58,618 nt of DNA from Bacillus infantis (GTDB lineage Bacteria; Bacillota; Bacilli; Bacillales; Cytobacillaceae): assembly GCF_020171945.1 (NCBI RefSeq), contig NZ_JAIVAP010000027.1, positions 1-58,618 on the forward strand, read 5' to 3'. The position numbers and the translations under genes are program-made. The stretch's first letter is position 1. Every line of letters starts with the position of its first letter. Below are positions 8,488 through 17,242 of the stretch, piece after piece. Under the pieces are notes generated by a model that had not been told where the DNA came from, did not search any database, and worked only from the letters and a program-made list of their open reading frames with translations.

Positions 8488-9513
8488 TTATATCACCTCT
8501 TGTTTGAACTTGCTGCCGGCGTTAACGAGAAGTTCAAGCTTCTCGAGTGCAGCGCCGCTGTCAATGCTTTCTGCGGCAAGCTTGATTCCCTCCTGGATGG
8601 TATCCGCTTTTCCGCCAGCGAAAATGCCGATCCCGCTGTTCAGCAGCACAGTATCACGGTATGCCCCTTTTTCGCCGCTGAGCACCTTCCGCAGTATTTC
8701 CGCATTTTCCTTCGAGTCTCCGCCCCGTATTTCTTCATTATTATATGTGCCAAGCCCAGTCTCCTCAGGGAGAAGGATTTTCTCTGTGATAATCCCATTA
8801 TCCAGGATTGCCAAATGGTTCTCGCCCTGGAGGGAAGCTTCGTCCATGTATCCGGCTCCGTTCAATACAACCGCTCTTTTCCGCCCCAGTTCATTCAGTA
8901 CTTCTGCAAACATGGAAAGCAAATCCCTCCTGTAGATTCCCAGAAGCTGTGAATCAAGCTCCATCGGATTGGTGAGCGGCCCGATCAGGTTGAAAATTGT
9001 CGGGATCCGTAAATCCTTCCTTACCTTCATAATCCTTTTGATCTGAGGATGAACATGCGGAGCATAAAGAAAGGCGATGCCAATTTCCTGGAGAATTTCC
9101 TCAAGATGCTCCGGCGGCAGATTCAAGTTGATCCCCAAGTGCTCGAGTACATCGGCGCTCCCTGTCTTACTGGAGACGCTCCTGTTTCCATGCTTGGCAA
9201 CAGGAATTCCCGCTCCTGCGATCACAAATGCACTGGTTGAGCTGATATTGAAGCTTTTTGATCCATCCCCGCCAGTACCGCAATTGTCCAGGGCACCTGG
9301 TATTTTCCTTTCAAATCTAAGGCTCCTTCCCCTCAGCCCCTTTACAAGCGCTGCAATCTCAGCAACCGTTTCTCCCTTTGTTTTCAGACCTACCAGGAAA
9401 GCGGCAATTTCACTGTCTGTCACCTCTTCGGACAGCAAATGGGCCATCGCCTCCATCATTTCTGATTCCGTCAGTTCCGTGCGTTCAGATAAGCGTTCCA
9501 GTATGTGCCTCAT
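8488..9513 (-). CDS. trpD: Anthranilate phosphoribosyltransferase
   Basis: Transfers phosphoribose from PRPP to anthranilate, the second step of the pathway. The 341-residue protein contains the PRPP-binding motif DNCGTGGDGSKSFNIS, the anthranilate-contacting KHGNRSVSSKTGSADVLE and the NLIGPLTNP segment. It is monofunctional, with the glutamine amidotransferase encoded separately upstream; trpD overlaps the end of that gene by 29 bp. Start ATG at 9511-9513 lies within the upstream coding end. Confidence 0.96.
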   Translation of the reverse strand: MRHILERLSERTELTESEMMEAMAHLLSEEVTDSEIAAFLVGLKTKGETVAEIAALVKGLRGRSLRFERKIPGALDNCGTGGDGSKSFNISSTSAFVIAGAGIPVAKHGNRSVSSKTGSADVLEHLGINLNLPPEHLEEILQEIGIAFLYAPHVHPQIKRIMKVRKDLRIPTIFNLIGPLTNPMELDSQLLGIYRRDLLSMFAEVLNELGRKRAVVLNGAGYMDEASLQGENHLAILDNGIITEKILLPEETGLGTYNNEEIRGGDSKENAEILRKVLSGEKGAYRDTVLLNSGIGIFAGGKADTIQEGIKLAAESIDSGAALEKLELLVNAGSKFKQEVI

Positions 9514-10096
9514 GCCTATTCTCCTTTCTGATCTCCGTTAAAAAGTTTGCCAGCATCCTTTTACCGTTTATCGTCCCGACTGACTCCGGGTGAAACTGAA
9601 GGCCGAAGAGCGGGTAGTCTTCATGCTTGATGGCCATGATTTCCTGATCATCCATCGATCTTGCCAGCACCTTGAATTGTGCCGGAAGCGTTCCGGTCTG
9701 TATGACAAGTGAGTGATACCTCATAATATCGGTCGGCTGCTCCATGTATTGAAACAAATGCGAGCCTGTATGCCTAAGCTTTGATGTTTTTCCATGCATG
9801 ATTCTGGAAGCCTTTTCGATCCTGGCCCCGAATGCCTGGCCAATGGCCTGATGCCCCAGGCAAATACCGAGGATCGGGATGCTGCTGCCGAATTCCTGGA
9901 TCAGATCTATGCAAATGCCTGCGTTTTCCGGCCTGCCAGGCCCTGGTGACAGAACAATGGCTTCAGGGTTCATCCTGCTGATTTCAGCAAGGCTGATTTT
10001 GTTGTTGCGGACAACTTTTATTTCTTCGCCAAGCTCTCCCAAATACTGATACAGGTTATACGTAAATGAATCGTAATTATCAATTAATAAAATCAT
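9485..10096 (-). CDS. trpG: Anthranilate synthase component II (glutamine amidotransferase)
   Basis: Supplies ammonia from glutamine to TrpE. The 203-residue class I amidotransferase has the nucleophile motif GICLGHQAIG, oxyanion segment SPGPGRPE and the His/Glu pair in QFHPESVGT. It lies inside the trp operon between trpE and trpD, overlapping both (17 and 29 bp). In B. subtilis the shared TrpG/PabA protein is encoded in the folate operon, so the present arrangement gives a complete seven-gene trp operon. It could also serve p-aminobenzoate synthase if no separate pabA exists; that cannot be judged from this window. Confidence 0.94.
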   Translation of the reverse strand: MILLIDNYDSFTYNLYQYLGELGEEIKVVRNNKISLAEISRMNPEAIVLSPGPGRPENAGICIDLIQEFGSSIPILGICLGHQAIGQAFGARIEKASRIMHGKTSKLRHTGSHLFQYMEQPTDIMRYHSLVIQTGTLPAQFKVLARSMDDQEIMAIKHEDYPLFGLQFHPESVGTINGKRMLANFLTEIRKENRHEAHTGTLI

Positions 10097-11483
10097 CTTG
10101 ATCCTCCAAAAATGCCCTTAATTTATGAATGGTTTCTTCATACTCTTTTTCGGGCACCGAGTCATGTACGATGCCTGCCCCAGCTTGGATATAGGCTTTA
10201 TTACCCTTAATCAGCATGGTGCGGATTGCAAGGGCAAAGTCCATATTGCCGCCGGCCGAGAAATAGCCGATGGCCCCTGAATATACGCCCCGCTTATATT
10301 CTTCCAGTTCATTGATGATTTCCATGGCCCGAATCTTCGGGGCACCCGATACTGTCCCTGCCGGCAGGCAGGCAGCAAGTGAATCTGCGGGTGAATATTC
10401 CGGCTTCAGCTTTCCGGATACCTCTGAAACCAAATGGATGACATGCCTGAATTTTTCGGCCTCCATATATTTCTCTATCTTAACCGAACCAAATTCACAA
10501 ACCCTGCCAAGGTCATTTCTGCCCAGGTCCAGGAGCATCCGGTGCTCGGCAAGCTCTTTTTCATCGTTCAGCAGGTCGGCTGACAGCCTTTCGTCTTCTT
10601 CCTCGTCTCTTCCCCTTGGCCTCGTCCCGGCAATTGGGTTTGTGGTTACCTTATCAGCATCTGCCTTGATCAGGCTTTCCGGAGATGCGCCGGCGACTGC
10701 ATATTCCCCAAAATTCAGAAAATACATATATGGTGAAGGATTCTGAATACGAAGCCTGCGGTAGAACGAGAACGGATCTCCTTCAATGTCTGCCTGCATA
10801 CGCTGTGAAAGCACCACCTGGAAGATATCTCCCTGGATGATATACTCTTTGGCTTTCTTTACCTTTTCAACAAAAGACTCTTTCGTTTCTGAAGCCGAGT
10901 ATCTTGATATTTTTATAAGGCTGTCAGAAGGGGTGCCGGATCCTTCTTCTATTTCCTTCCTCCGCCCGGCAATCCTGACCCTCAGGCTCTCATCTGTCGT
11001 ATCGGGTGACAGGCGCGTGCCAATCAGGTAAACCTTCTGTTCAGCATGGTCATAGACAGCCATGATTTCAAAGAACATCAGATGCACATCCGGGACTCCC
11101 AATTCATCTTCCGGGATATCCCCGATATCCTCATACTCCCTGATGCTGTCGTACCCGACATAGCCCACCGCCCCTCCAGCCAGCGGAAAGGGCGCCTGCA
11201 TGGCCTTTTCAGGAAGCAGTTTTTTTACCATCTCAAGTGCGGGCTCTGCCAGTTCGGTTTCTTCTTCTCCCCTGATCAGAATGCTAGTGCCGCCAGTCCC
11301 CTTTAATTCAAAAACAGGGTCTGCGCCTATAAAAGAATATCTTCCCGAGCGCTCATGTTTCAGCGAACTTTCAAGCAGGAATTTTTTCTCCCCGCTGATC
11401 CGCTGATAAATGCTGATGGGCGTCAGTATGTCTCCTTCCAGTTCTTCAATGATCATGCCTGATACTGCCTCTGCTCTGCTCAT
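10080..11483 (-). CDS. trpE: Anthranilate synthase component I
   Basis: Chorismate-utilising enzyme that forms anthranilate with ammonia from TrpG; the first committed step. The protein has 467 residues from the ATG at 11481-11483, chosen because AGGAGG (11491-11496) lies 7 nt upstream; the frame stays open into the T-box leader but that part is not coding. An N-terminal LEGDILTPISIYQRI region matches the tryptophan-feedback site of TrpE, and the C-terminal chorismate-binding domain shows NPIAGTRPRGRDEEED, LDLGRNDLGRV and AGAGIVHDS. First gene of trpEGDCFBA; transcription is governed by two T-box riboswitches in front. Confidence 0.95.
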   Translation of the reverse strand: MSRAEAVSGMIIEELEGDILTPISIYQRISGEKKFLLESSLKHERSGRYSFIGADPVFELKGTGGTSILIRGEEETELAEPALEMVKKLLPEKAMQAPFPLAGGAVGYVGYDSIREYEDIGDIPEDELGVPDVHLMFFEIMAVYDHAEQKVYLIGTRLSPDTTDESLRVRIAGRRKEIEEGSGTPSDSLIKISRYSASETKESFVEKVKKAKEYIIQGDIFQVVLSQRMQADIEGDPFSFYRRLRIQNPSPYMYFLNFGEYAVAGASPESLIKADADKVTTNPIAGTRPRGRDEEEDERLSADLLNDEKELAEHRMLLDLGRNDLGRVCEFGSVKIEKYMEAEKFRHVIHLVSEVSGKLKPEYSPADSLAACLPAGTVSGAPKIRAMEIINELEEYKRGVYSGAIGYFSAGGNMDFALAIRTMLIKGNKAYIQAGAGIVHDSVPEKEYEETIHKLRAFLEDQDDFIN

Positions 11484-11521
11484 TTTCTTTCCTCCTATGC
11501 TTTTCTCGGCTCGGCTCCTAT

Positions 11522-11800
11522 AAAAAAAGTCCCCTATACGCACAGGTATTGTGCATATAGAGGACGATATTCCGGACCGCGGTGCCACCTCAGGTTAGAG
11601 CATGGGATGCTCTCTCTTTTCGGGTGCGCAAAGCTTTCAGCCCTGCAGACCCTATCCTGATAACGGCGGAATCCCGTGCATCCCTACTTTTTTTCAGGAT
11701 GCCTCTCACAAGTCCATTCACAATGCTGTTCGTGCCGGCTTCCACCACGCCCGGCTCTCTGGAACGAAATTAAGCACTGCTACTACTCTTGTTCAGCGAT
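11522..11800 (-). promoter_or_regulatory. T-box riboswitch, proximal copy, tRNA-Trp specific
   Basis: Senses uncharged tRNA-Trp and decides read-through into trpE. Reading the minus strand: stem I base with the AGTAGTAG element at about 11783, specifier context GTGAATGGAC with the Trp codon UGG at 11714-11716, the T-box core AGGTGGCACCGCGG at 11577-11590 that pairs with the tRNA acceptor end, and the terminator GTCCTCTATATGCAC/GTGCGTATAGGGGAC at 11529-11565 followed by seven Ts. The trpE ribosome site follows about 25 nt later. All canonical parts are present, so it looks functional. Confidence 0.95.
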
Positions 11801-11823
11801 TTGAATATTCTTTTTTTCAACAC

Positions 11824-12095
11824 AAAAAGGGTCCCCCATCCTTATAAAAAGGACGAGAAACCCGTGGTGCCACCTTCATTAGCTGATTTAGTCAGCTCAC
11901 TTTGCAGACAGCAGACAAAATTCCTGCCATCTGTCTCTTGTAACGATGAGACTGTTCGCCAAAGCCTACTGCTCTAAAAGGTTCGGTTTGGAGGCTCGGA
12001 AGTCCATTCACGATTGCATCTGCACTGATTCACACCATCCATCAGCTCTCTAAAGCATCTGCAAAAGCTACTACTCTTCGTCATTGCCGTTCGAT
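11824..12095 (-). promoter_or_regulatory. T-box riboswitch, distal copy, tRNA-Trp specific
   Basis: A second complete T-box leader sits upstream of the first. It contains GAAGAGTAGTAG at the stem I base, specifier context GTGAATGGAC with UGG at 12004-12006, the core AAGGTGGCACCACGGG at 11861-11876, and a terminator stem at 11829-11863 followed by only five Ts and then GTG. Both copies carry the same specifier, so polymerase must pass two tryptophan checkpoints in series. The T-run is shorter than that of the proximal copy, suggesting a leakier stop. Confidence 0.94.
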
Positions 12096-12107
12096 ATATT
12101 GATTATT

Positions 12108-12136
12108 ATGATAAATCGAAAATATCCGTTTGTCAA
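12108..12136 (-). promoter_or_regulatory. SigA promoter of the trp operon
   Basis: TTGACA (12131-12136), a 17-nt spacer and TATCAT (12108-12113) on the minus strand, placed just before the distal T-box and 19 bp after the stop codon of the MOSC gene. Confidence 0.85.
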
Positions 12137-12154
12137 ATCATTTTTCATAAATAT

Positions 12155-12799
12155 TTATGTAATATTGTACAAAGCCTTTTGGAGCTTCGTTTTCCAGACA
12201 TCCGCCAGCGCTTCTATCCGCAGCATCTTTTCCATGGCTCCGGCATCTTTTCGCCCGCGGAAAAAAATCTCATTTCCCTCCAAAACCGAAATTTCCTCCT
12301 GCTTCCGTTCAAGAAGGATAATTTGTGAATCTTTTCGAACCATGCCTGGTTCAATTACCCTGAAAAAATATCCTGTAAAACCGGTCTCCACGATTCTTGC
12401 CAGCAGTTTATCTGCTTCATTGAACTTGGATATAGTCGAGCACGGAACCCGCCCCTGGGTAATCTGGATGACTGCATCGCCCAATGCGAAAATATCCCCA
12501 ATGTATACATCTTCTTCCTTCATATTTTCTGCACAGATATTCTCTCCAAATGCCGGAGGCTGGAACGGTTTTCCAAATTCCTTTTCCCACATCCTGTAGT
12601 GCTCATATGGGTACAGGCAAACTGCCCTGTCAGGGCCTCCATGGAAATCAGGGTTCGCGACACCGTCGCCGGCAAAACCTTCTGGCGTCAGGCTGGCTTC
12701 CTCCAGTGGAATTTTCCTTATTGCAGAAATTTCTTTTTTTCCTTTCCAGTCAAATTGCGTTGGTTTGCCAATGCTGAATTCAATTATCCGGCCTTTCAT
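12155..12799 (-). CDS. MOSC domain protein (YiiM-like)
   Basis: Cytosolic protein of 214 residues with a MOSC domain, a fold related to the molybdenum cofactor sulfurase C-terminus. The characteristic cysteine is seen in GRVPCSTISKF, after the family segments HGGPDRAVCLYPYEHY and AFGENI. YiiM-type members reduce N-hydroxylated purines using molybdenum cofactor; that activity is known for relatives and only inferred here. Start ATG at 12797-12799 is supported by GGAGGG at 12808-12813; an ATG eight codons further upstream has no ribosome site. Monocistronic, upstream of the trp promoter on the same strand. Confidence 0.88.
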   Translation of the reverse strand: MKGRIIEFSIGKPTQFDWKGKKEISAIRKIPLEEASLTPEGFAGDGVANPDFHGGPDRAVCLYPYEHYRMWEKEFGKPFQPPAFGENICAENMKEEDVYIGDIFALGDAVIQITQGRVPCSTISKFNEADKLLARIVETGFTGYFFRVIEPGMVRKDSQIILLERKQEEISVLEGNEIFFRGRKDAGAMEKMLRIEALADVWKTKLQKALYNIT

Positions 12800-12965
12800 G
12801 CTCTTTTCCCTCCATGAATCCAATTAGTCTGCCCGCTGGCATTATTCCCTATTCTATCTCTTTTGGCTTAATGTTCCAACCCCTCTCTATGCCAAAAACT
12901 AGCAGGGAAAGAAGTCAGCTTGTTTGCTAATAGTAATAGTATCAACACAGGAGGCAGGTTTTCAA

Positions 12966-14237
12966 ATGGAGCATGTGGAGAAAGTCGTTTTAAAGAAATC
13001 CAAGAAAAAAGCAAAGGAAAAGAAGAGCCAGAAAAATAATGACGCGCATAATCAAAAATGGGCTGTCCTTTCTATTTCCTCAATCCCGCTGGTTATGACT
13101 CTGGGGAATTCCATGCTTATTCCAGTTCTGCCCGTAATGGAGCGGGAGCTTGGCATTTCTTCCTTCCAGTCCAGTATGATCATTACGGTATACAGCATTG
13201 TGGCCATTATCATGATACCGCTTGCCGGATACCTTTCAGACCATATCGGAAGGAAAAAAGTTATTATCCCCAGTCTCCTGATCGCCGCTATCGGCGGGCT
13301 TATCTCCGGCTGGGCATCCTGGAAGCTGGCAGATCCTTACTGGCTCATCCTCATTGGAAGATCTCTTCAGGGGATTGGTGCTGCTGGAGGGGCACCCATT
13401 GTCATGCCTTTGGTTGGGGATATGTTCAAGAATGAGGAAGAAGTCAGCAGTTCTCTTGGGGTGATAGAAACCTCAAACACATTCGGGAAGGTGTTGAGCC
13501 CTATTCTCGGCGCCTTTTTGGCAGGCTTTGTATGGTTTTTGCCTTTTTTTGCTTTTCCAGTATTTTGTGCCATTTCTGTCCTTCTGATGGTCTTGCTGGT
13601 AAAAACACCAGAAAAGCGCACAGAGCCTATCCCCTTCAAAGCCTTTTTCAAAAAAATTAAGGATATTTTTAAAAATAATGGAAAGTGGCTTTATGCCATT
13701 TTTGTAGCAGGCATCATATTAATGTTCGTATTATTCGGCGTGCTGTTTCACCTCTCGGATATCCTTGAAAAGCAGTATGACATCAAAGATGTAAAAAAAG
13801 GACTGTTTCTTGCCATTCCATTAGGCGCGTTATGTTTATCGTCCTATATTACCGGAAAGCTGATCAAAGAAAATAAGATTCTGATGAAGTGGATTACTTT
13901 TTCCGGCAGCATCCTGCTGGCTGCCTCAGTCGGAATACTTGGATTCTCGACCAATCTCTGGTTTCTCATGGCCATGTTTGCAGTGGGGGGAATCGGCATA
14001 GGTGTCAGTCTGCCCTGCCTGGATGCCCTGATCACTGAAGGCATTGAGAAGGAAGAGAGAGGGACTATCAGCTCACTGTACAGCTCGATGAGATTCATCG
14101 GCGTAGCAGCCGGCCCGCCAGCTATCGCCATCATCGTAAAGCAGTCAGAACAGCTTTTGTTTTATATATTATGCGGAGTCTCAATCCTCGCTGCACTCGC
14201 AGTCCTGTTTGCAATAAAGCCTGATAAAAAGGGGTAG
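12966..14237 (+). CDS. MFS efflux transporter
   Basis: Major facilitator of 423 residues with twelve hydrophobic segments and motif A GYLSDHIGRKK (about residues 88-98), typical of proton-driven drug or metabolite exporters. An unusual N-terminal cytosolic tail of about 30 residues is very lysine-rich (KKSKKKAKEKK). Start ATG at 12966 is supported by AGGAGG at 12949-12954; the frame is open 14 codons upstream without a ribosome site. The overall pattern resembles the DHA1 group, which includes Bacillus siderophore and multidrug exporters, but the substrate cannot be told. Single gene, terminated by a strong hairpin shared with the convergent chemoreceptor gene. Confidence 0.88.
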   Translation: MEHVEKVVLKKSKKKAKEKKSQKNNDAHNQKWAVLSISSIPLVMTLGNSMLIPVLPVMERELGISSFQSSMIITVYSIVAIIMIPLAGYLSDHIGRKKVIIPSLLIAAIGGLISGWASWKLADPYWLILIGRSLQGIGAAGGAPIVMPLVGDMFKNEEEVSSSLGVIETSNTFGKVLSPILGAFLAGFVWFLPFFAFPVFCAISVLLMVLLVKTPEKRTEPIPFKAFFKKIKDIFKNNGKWLYAIFVAGIILMFVLFGVLFHLSDILEKQYDIKDVKKGLFLAIPLGALCLSSYITGKLIKENKILMKWITFSGSILLAASVGILGFSTNLWFLMAMFAVGGIGIGVSLPCLDALITEGIEKEERGTISSLYSSMRFIGVAAGPPAIAIIVKQSEQLLFYILCGVSILAALAVLFAIKPDKKG

Positions 14238-14282
14238 GCCAACCATACAATGAGGCTTCCTAAAAAAAATAATCCGCTAACC

Positions 14283-14310
14283 AAAAGCCCGGCAGAATCG
14301 CCGGGCTTTT
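14283..14310. terminator. Bidirectional terminator
   Basis: Perfect stem AAAAGCCCGGC / GCCGGGCTTTT with a 6-nt loop between the convergent MFS and chemoreceptor genes, giving T-runs in both directions. Confidence 0.92.
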
Positions 14311-14312
14311 AG

Positions 14313-15761
14313 TCATTTTATCGCTTCCTCCAGGCTGCCTGTCATTTCGTTCAGCTCACGGATGTTTTCGACGATTCCCATTACCCGCTGTTCCTGCACC
14401 TCTGCGCTTGCCAGCACTTCTTCAACGGAAGCTGCCGATTGCTCGGTGATGGCTGCAACAGCAGTCATTTCTTCCCGGACGCTGGCTGCAGCCTGCTGCA
14501 GCTGTTCATTGAGCGATCTTAAGTATTCCGCTTGTCCCAAAATAGCAGAAGACTGTTCCTGGATAGATGAAAACAGATTTTCCGCCTCTTCCGCTGACTG
14601 CCTTCCATCAGAGACCTCTGTCATGCCGCTCCCAATCAGTTCCGCAGCCTCCTTGAATTTGCCTTGAATCCCTTCCAGGATTCCTGTGATTTGGCCAGAA
14701 GCCTCATGAGCCTGCTGAGCCAGCTTTCTGACCTCTTCTGCCACTACGGCAAACCCTTTGCCATGTTCGCCTGCCCGGGCGGCTTCAATTGCGGCGTTCA
14801 ATGATAATAGATTGGTCTGGTCAGCAATACCCGCAATCAATTTGACTATGCCTTCGATCTGCCTGTTTTCCTCATTGACCTTTTCCATCACAGAATTGGT
14901 CGTTTCAACCATCCTTCCTATGCTGTTCATTTTTTCATAAAGCGTGTCCATCTTTTCTTTACCCTGCAGTGTCATTTCAGCCGAGGCTGTTGAAGAGGCT
15001 TCCATGATACCTGATGCTTCATTCGCCTTCAGAACTCCATCATACACTTCCTGAATTGCGGAATTGACATCTGTAATGCTTGCAGCCTGAGATTCAATTC
15101 CCCCTGCAAGCTCCTGAAAAGCGAGGACCACCTCACCCGTTATTTTTCCGGTTATTTCTGCATTTTCATTCAACCCGCGGTTAGACCTTCCCAAAACCTC
15201 GATTGTTCTCTGAACTTCCTGCAGGACCATTTCCGTTTTCCGCTTTTGGAGTTCAGACTGCTTCCTTCCTGATTCCACTTTCTTCAGCATCCCGCTCCCA
15301 AGCAGGCTCTGGGCCGTAAGAGCAGCCAGCACAAGAATGAAAAATACATTCACAGCCAGTTTATCAACCTCGCCATAATCCGGTTTAACAGCCAGGAAAT
15401 AGTTCATCATTGCCAATGCGATCAGTCCATTCAAGAGAAGCGGACGATAATTATGATACAGTGAGATTATTCCGAGAGATAAAAAGAAAATAAGCAAATT
15501 TGTGAATTCAGTAGTTGTCTGGACAAAAAAGAAAGAAATGACCGCCAATCCAATTGATATTAAATACATGATAAGAGGGATGCCTTTTTTCCTCCAAATC
15601 ATGAAGCTGCAAAACAGGGAGAACGGCCCTCCCGCTGCCAATATGGTCACAACCGTCTTAGGTGTGTCGTATGCTGCAGCAACCCCAAGTATTACGCATG
15701 CCCATAAAAGATAGACAAGCAGCCTGTTCCGTTTATGCAGGTCAGCCAAGTATTCTGTCAT
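14313..15761 (-). CDS. Methyl-accepting chemotaxis protein with polytopic membrane sensor
   Basis: Chemoreceptor of 482 residues. The first ~155 residues form five or six closely spaced membrane segments with no sizeable extracellular domain, unlike the common two-segment receptors with a Cache or four-helix sensor. No HAMP is obvious; a long cytoplasmic coiled coil follows, with the highly conserved hairpin tip around [24 protein letters not shown] that contacts CheA/CheW. It would report an intramembrane or membrane-state cue to the flagellar motor; the cue is unknown. Good AGGAGA ribosome site; monocistronic. Confidence 0.9.
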   Translation of the reverse strand: MTEYLADLHKRNRLLVYLLWACVILGVAAAYDTPKTVVTILAAGGPFSLFCSFMIWRKKGIPLIMYLISIGLAVISFFFVQTTTEFTNLLIFFLSLGIISLYHNYRPLLLNGLIALAMMNYFLAVKPDYGEVDKLAVNVFFILVLAALTAQSLLGSGMLKKVESGRKQSELQKRKTEMVLQEVQRTIEVLGRSNRGLNENAEITGKITGEVVLAFQELAGGIESQAASITDVNSAIQEVYDGVLKANEASGIMEASSTASAEMTLQGKEKMDTLYEKMNSIGRMVETTNSVMEKVNEENRQIEGIVKLIAGIADQTNLLSLNAAIEAARAGEHGKGFAVVAEEVRKLAQQAHEASGQITGILEGIQGKFKEAAELIGSGMTEVSDGRQSAEEAENLFSSIQEQSSAILGQAEYLRSLNEQLQQAAASVREEMTAVAAITEQSAASVEEVLASAEVQEQRVMGIVENIRELNEMTGSLEEAIK

Positions 15762-15863
15762 ATTATTCTCCTGGTAAGATGATTTCCAAATTTACTCAGC
15801 ATAAATTCAGTAACTTAATTATAATGGGAAATAATACCTAAGAAAAGCTTTTTCACGCTAAAA

Positions 15864-15885
15864 AGAACAGCACTTTGGCTGTTCT
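15864..15885 (-). terminator. Terminator overlapping the hydrolase stop codon
   Basis: AGAACAGC-CAAAGT-GCTGTTCT followed by TTTT on the minus strand. The stem begins within the last codon of the alpha/beta hydrolase gene. Confidence 0.85.
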
Positions 15886-16630
15886 AGATTTTTGCCTCCG
15901 AAAAAAGGAAGCCAAGTATAATCTGGTTAAAAGCATGCCATTTTTTAGTTGGCAGCTGATGGGCCACTTTTTTTATGACAGCTGATTGATAATCAGTGTG
16001 CTTTTTGTATGATCTGATATGCTGATTGGCAAAATCGCGGGACCCATATATCAGAAGAAATGGAGCCTTGAGCTTTTTCAGCCTGTCTGTGCAATTGTAA
16101 TGCAGTGACTCGCTGTAAAACTGAAACCATACCTTTTTGTCTGCCAGCTCCATATGCTCCACGAGCCTGGCGCGATAAGCATGATCGCTCGTATGGCTTG
16201 CTGCAAGCAGCGGGATCAGGACCTCCGGATGGTGCTTTATCATGTACATGCCTGCAAGATGTTCATACTTAAATGCAGGAGATTGGACCTCGGAGTAGCC
16301 GCTTGCCAGGATGAGCGCTGCCGTCCTCTCCGGATGACTGAGGGCAAATTCCTGTGCAATCAGCCCCCCGGCAGAATAGCCAGCCACTGCAGCCTTTTCA
16401 ATCTCCAGGGTATCAAGCAGTGCGGCTACTTCATTGGCATACCCGCTGATAGAAATGTTTGTCTGACAAGCCGGCGATCTTCCATGCCCGCTGAGATCCG
16501 GAAAAATAACCCTGAACCATTTGGAAAGGGGTTTTTGGCACTCAAAAACCATGCTTCCCATACCAGGCGGGTGAATGAAGACAATCGGAATCCCGCTTCC
16601 CATCTCTTCATAAAAAATCCCGCTTGCCAT
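15884..16630 (-). CDS. Alpha/beta hydrolase
   Basis: A 248-residue alpha/beta-fold hydrolase. The nucleophile elbow is GYSAGG (Ser86), the oxyanion region is FIHPPGMGS, and the acid and base are probably Asp in YGSRDFANQH and His in KVAHQLP. Esterase, peroxidase or C-C hydrolase activities are all possible. The ATG at 16628-16630 follows the TGA of the small upstream gene by only 4 bp and has a poor ribosome site of its own, so it is likely translated by coupling to that gene. Ends in a terminator hairpin. Confidence 0.85.
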   Translation of the reverse strand: MASGIFYEEMGSGIPIVFIHPPGMGSMVFECQKPLSKWFRVIFPDLSGHGRSPACQTNISISGYANEVAALLDTLEIEKAAVAGYSAGGLIAQEFALSHPERTAALILASGYSEVQSPAFKYEHLAGMYMIKHHPEVLIPLLAASHTSDHAYRARLVEHMELADKKVWFQFYSESLHYNCTDRLKKLKAPFLLIYGSRDFANQHIRSYKKHTDYQSAVIKKVAHQLPTKKWHAFNQIILGFLFSEAKI

Positions 16631-16634
16631 AAAG

Positions 16635-16757
16635 TCAGTGAGGCCTCTGTTTCTCAGCTTTCTTTTCTGAAGCTGTCATTTCCTTTGAGAATTCCATATC
16701 ATTTATGCTTTTGGCGCTTTGCAGGCCGGATTTTGTTTTTCTATTGCGCTTAGTCAT
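16635..16757 (-). CDS. Small basic protein of 40 residues, unknown
   Basis: Predicted 40-residue, strongly charged protein beginning MTKRNRKTKSG and ending AEKKAEKQRPH-like (SEKKAEKQRPH). The ATG at 16755-16757 has AAGGAG at 16768-16773, a 10-nt spacing, which is the main evidence that it is real. Its stop lies 4 bp before the alpha/beta hydrolase start. The charged, low-hydrophobicity composition with an EFSKEM segment is reminiscent of small YfhD/YfhE-type spore-former proteins, but I cannot assign it to a family. Confidence 0.6.
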   Translation of the reverse strand: MTKRNRKTKSGLQSAKSINDMEFSKEMTASEKKAEKQRPH

Positions 16758-16902
16758 GAAGTATAGTCTCCTTCTGAAGCATGATTGGACAGCCATAACC
16801 TCTGTGTGATCCATCGGCTCTATCACTGGCTGCCTTTATAGTATGGCTCGTATCATAGAAATGCCATGCACCTAAAAGGGATTGCCTTGATTTACCGGAC
16901 GG

Positions 16903-17139
16903 CTAGATCCTGCCTCCTCGTTCCTTGTAGTTTCCGAGCAGACCCAGCTCATTATTCAGAAGGACTTCCATCTCTTCAATATCGCTTCGCTCCACAACGC
17001 CGTCTTTTTCATTCCACCCGATGCTATAGACAAGGAAATATCCCCTGACCCGGCGGAAAATAACAGTGGTATTCGGGTATTTATCAAAGACTGCTTTTCT
17101 CTGCCCCCTCCGCATATAGCCCCATCTTAAAATGTCCAT
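16903..17139 (-). CDS. Hypothetical protein of 78 residues
   Basis: Small cytosolic protein without signal peptide or membrane segment; the centre contains alternating strands (TTVIFRRVRGYFLVYSIGW) followed by an acidic helix (ERSDIEEMEVLLNNELGLL). An AGGGA ribosome site precedes the ATG at 17137-17139. I do not recognise the family. It stands alone between the hydrolase pair and a lipoprotein gene. Confidence 0.55.
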   Translation of the reverse strand: MDILRWGYMRRGQRKAVFDKYPNTTVIFRRVRGYFLVYSIGWNEKDGVVERSDIEEMEVLLNNELGLLGNYKERGGRI

Positions 17140-17207
17140 ATGATCCCTGCAATCTGATTAGTTTTTTACCCTTTACCCCAATCAAATGGAAATTATCACA
17201 TAAACAG

Positions 17208-17229
17208 AAAAAGCCGCATTTCTGCGGCT
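17208..17229 (-). terminator. Terminator after the small lipoprotein gene
   Basis: Minus-strand stem AGCCGCA-GAAA-TGCGGCT followed by TTTTT, 14 bp after the stop codon of the lipoprotein gene. Confidence 0.88.
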
Positions 17230-17242
17230 CATCCCCATCCTT

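Noticed and set aside
12800-12823. Earlier ATG for the MOSC gene
   Set aside because: The ribosome site GGAGGG lies between this ATG and the one at 12799, so only the latter is served by it.
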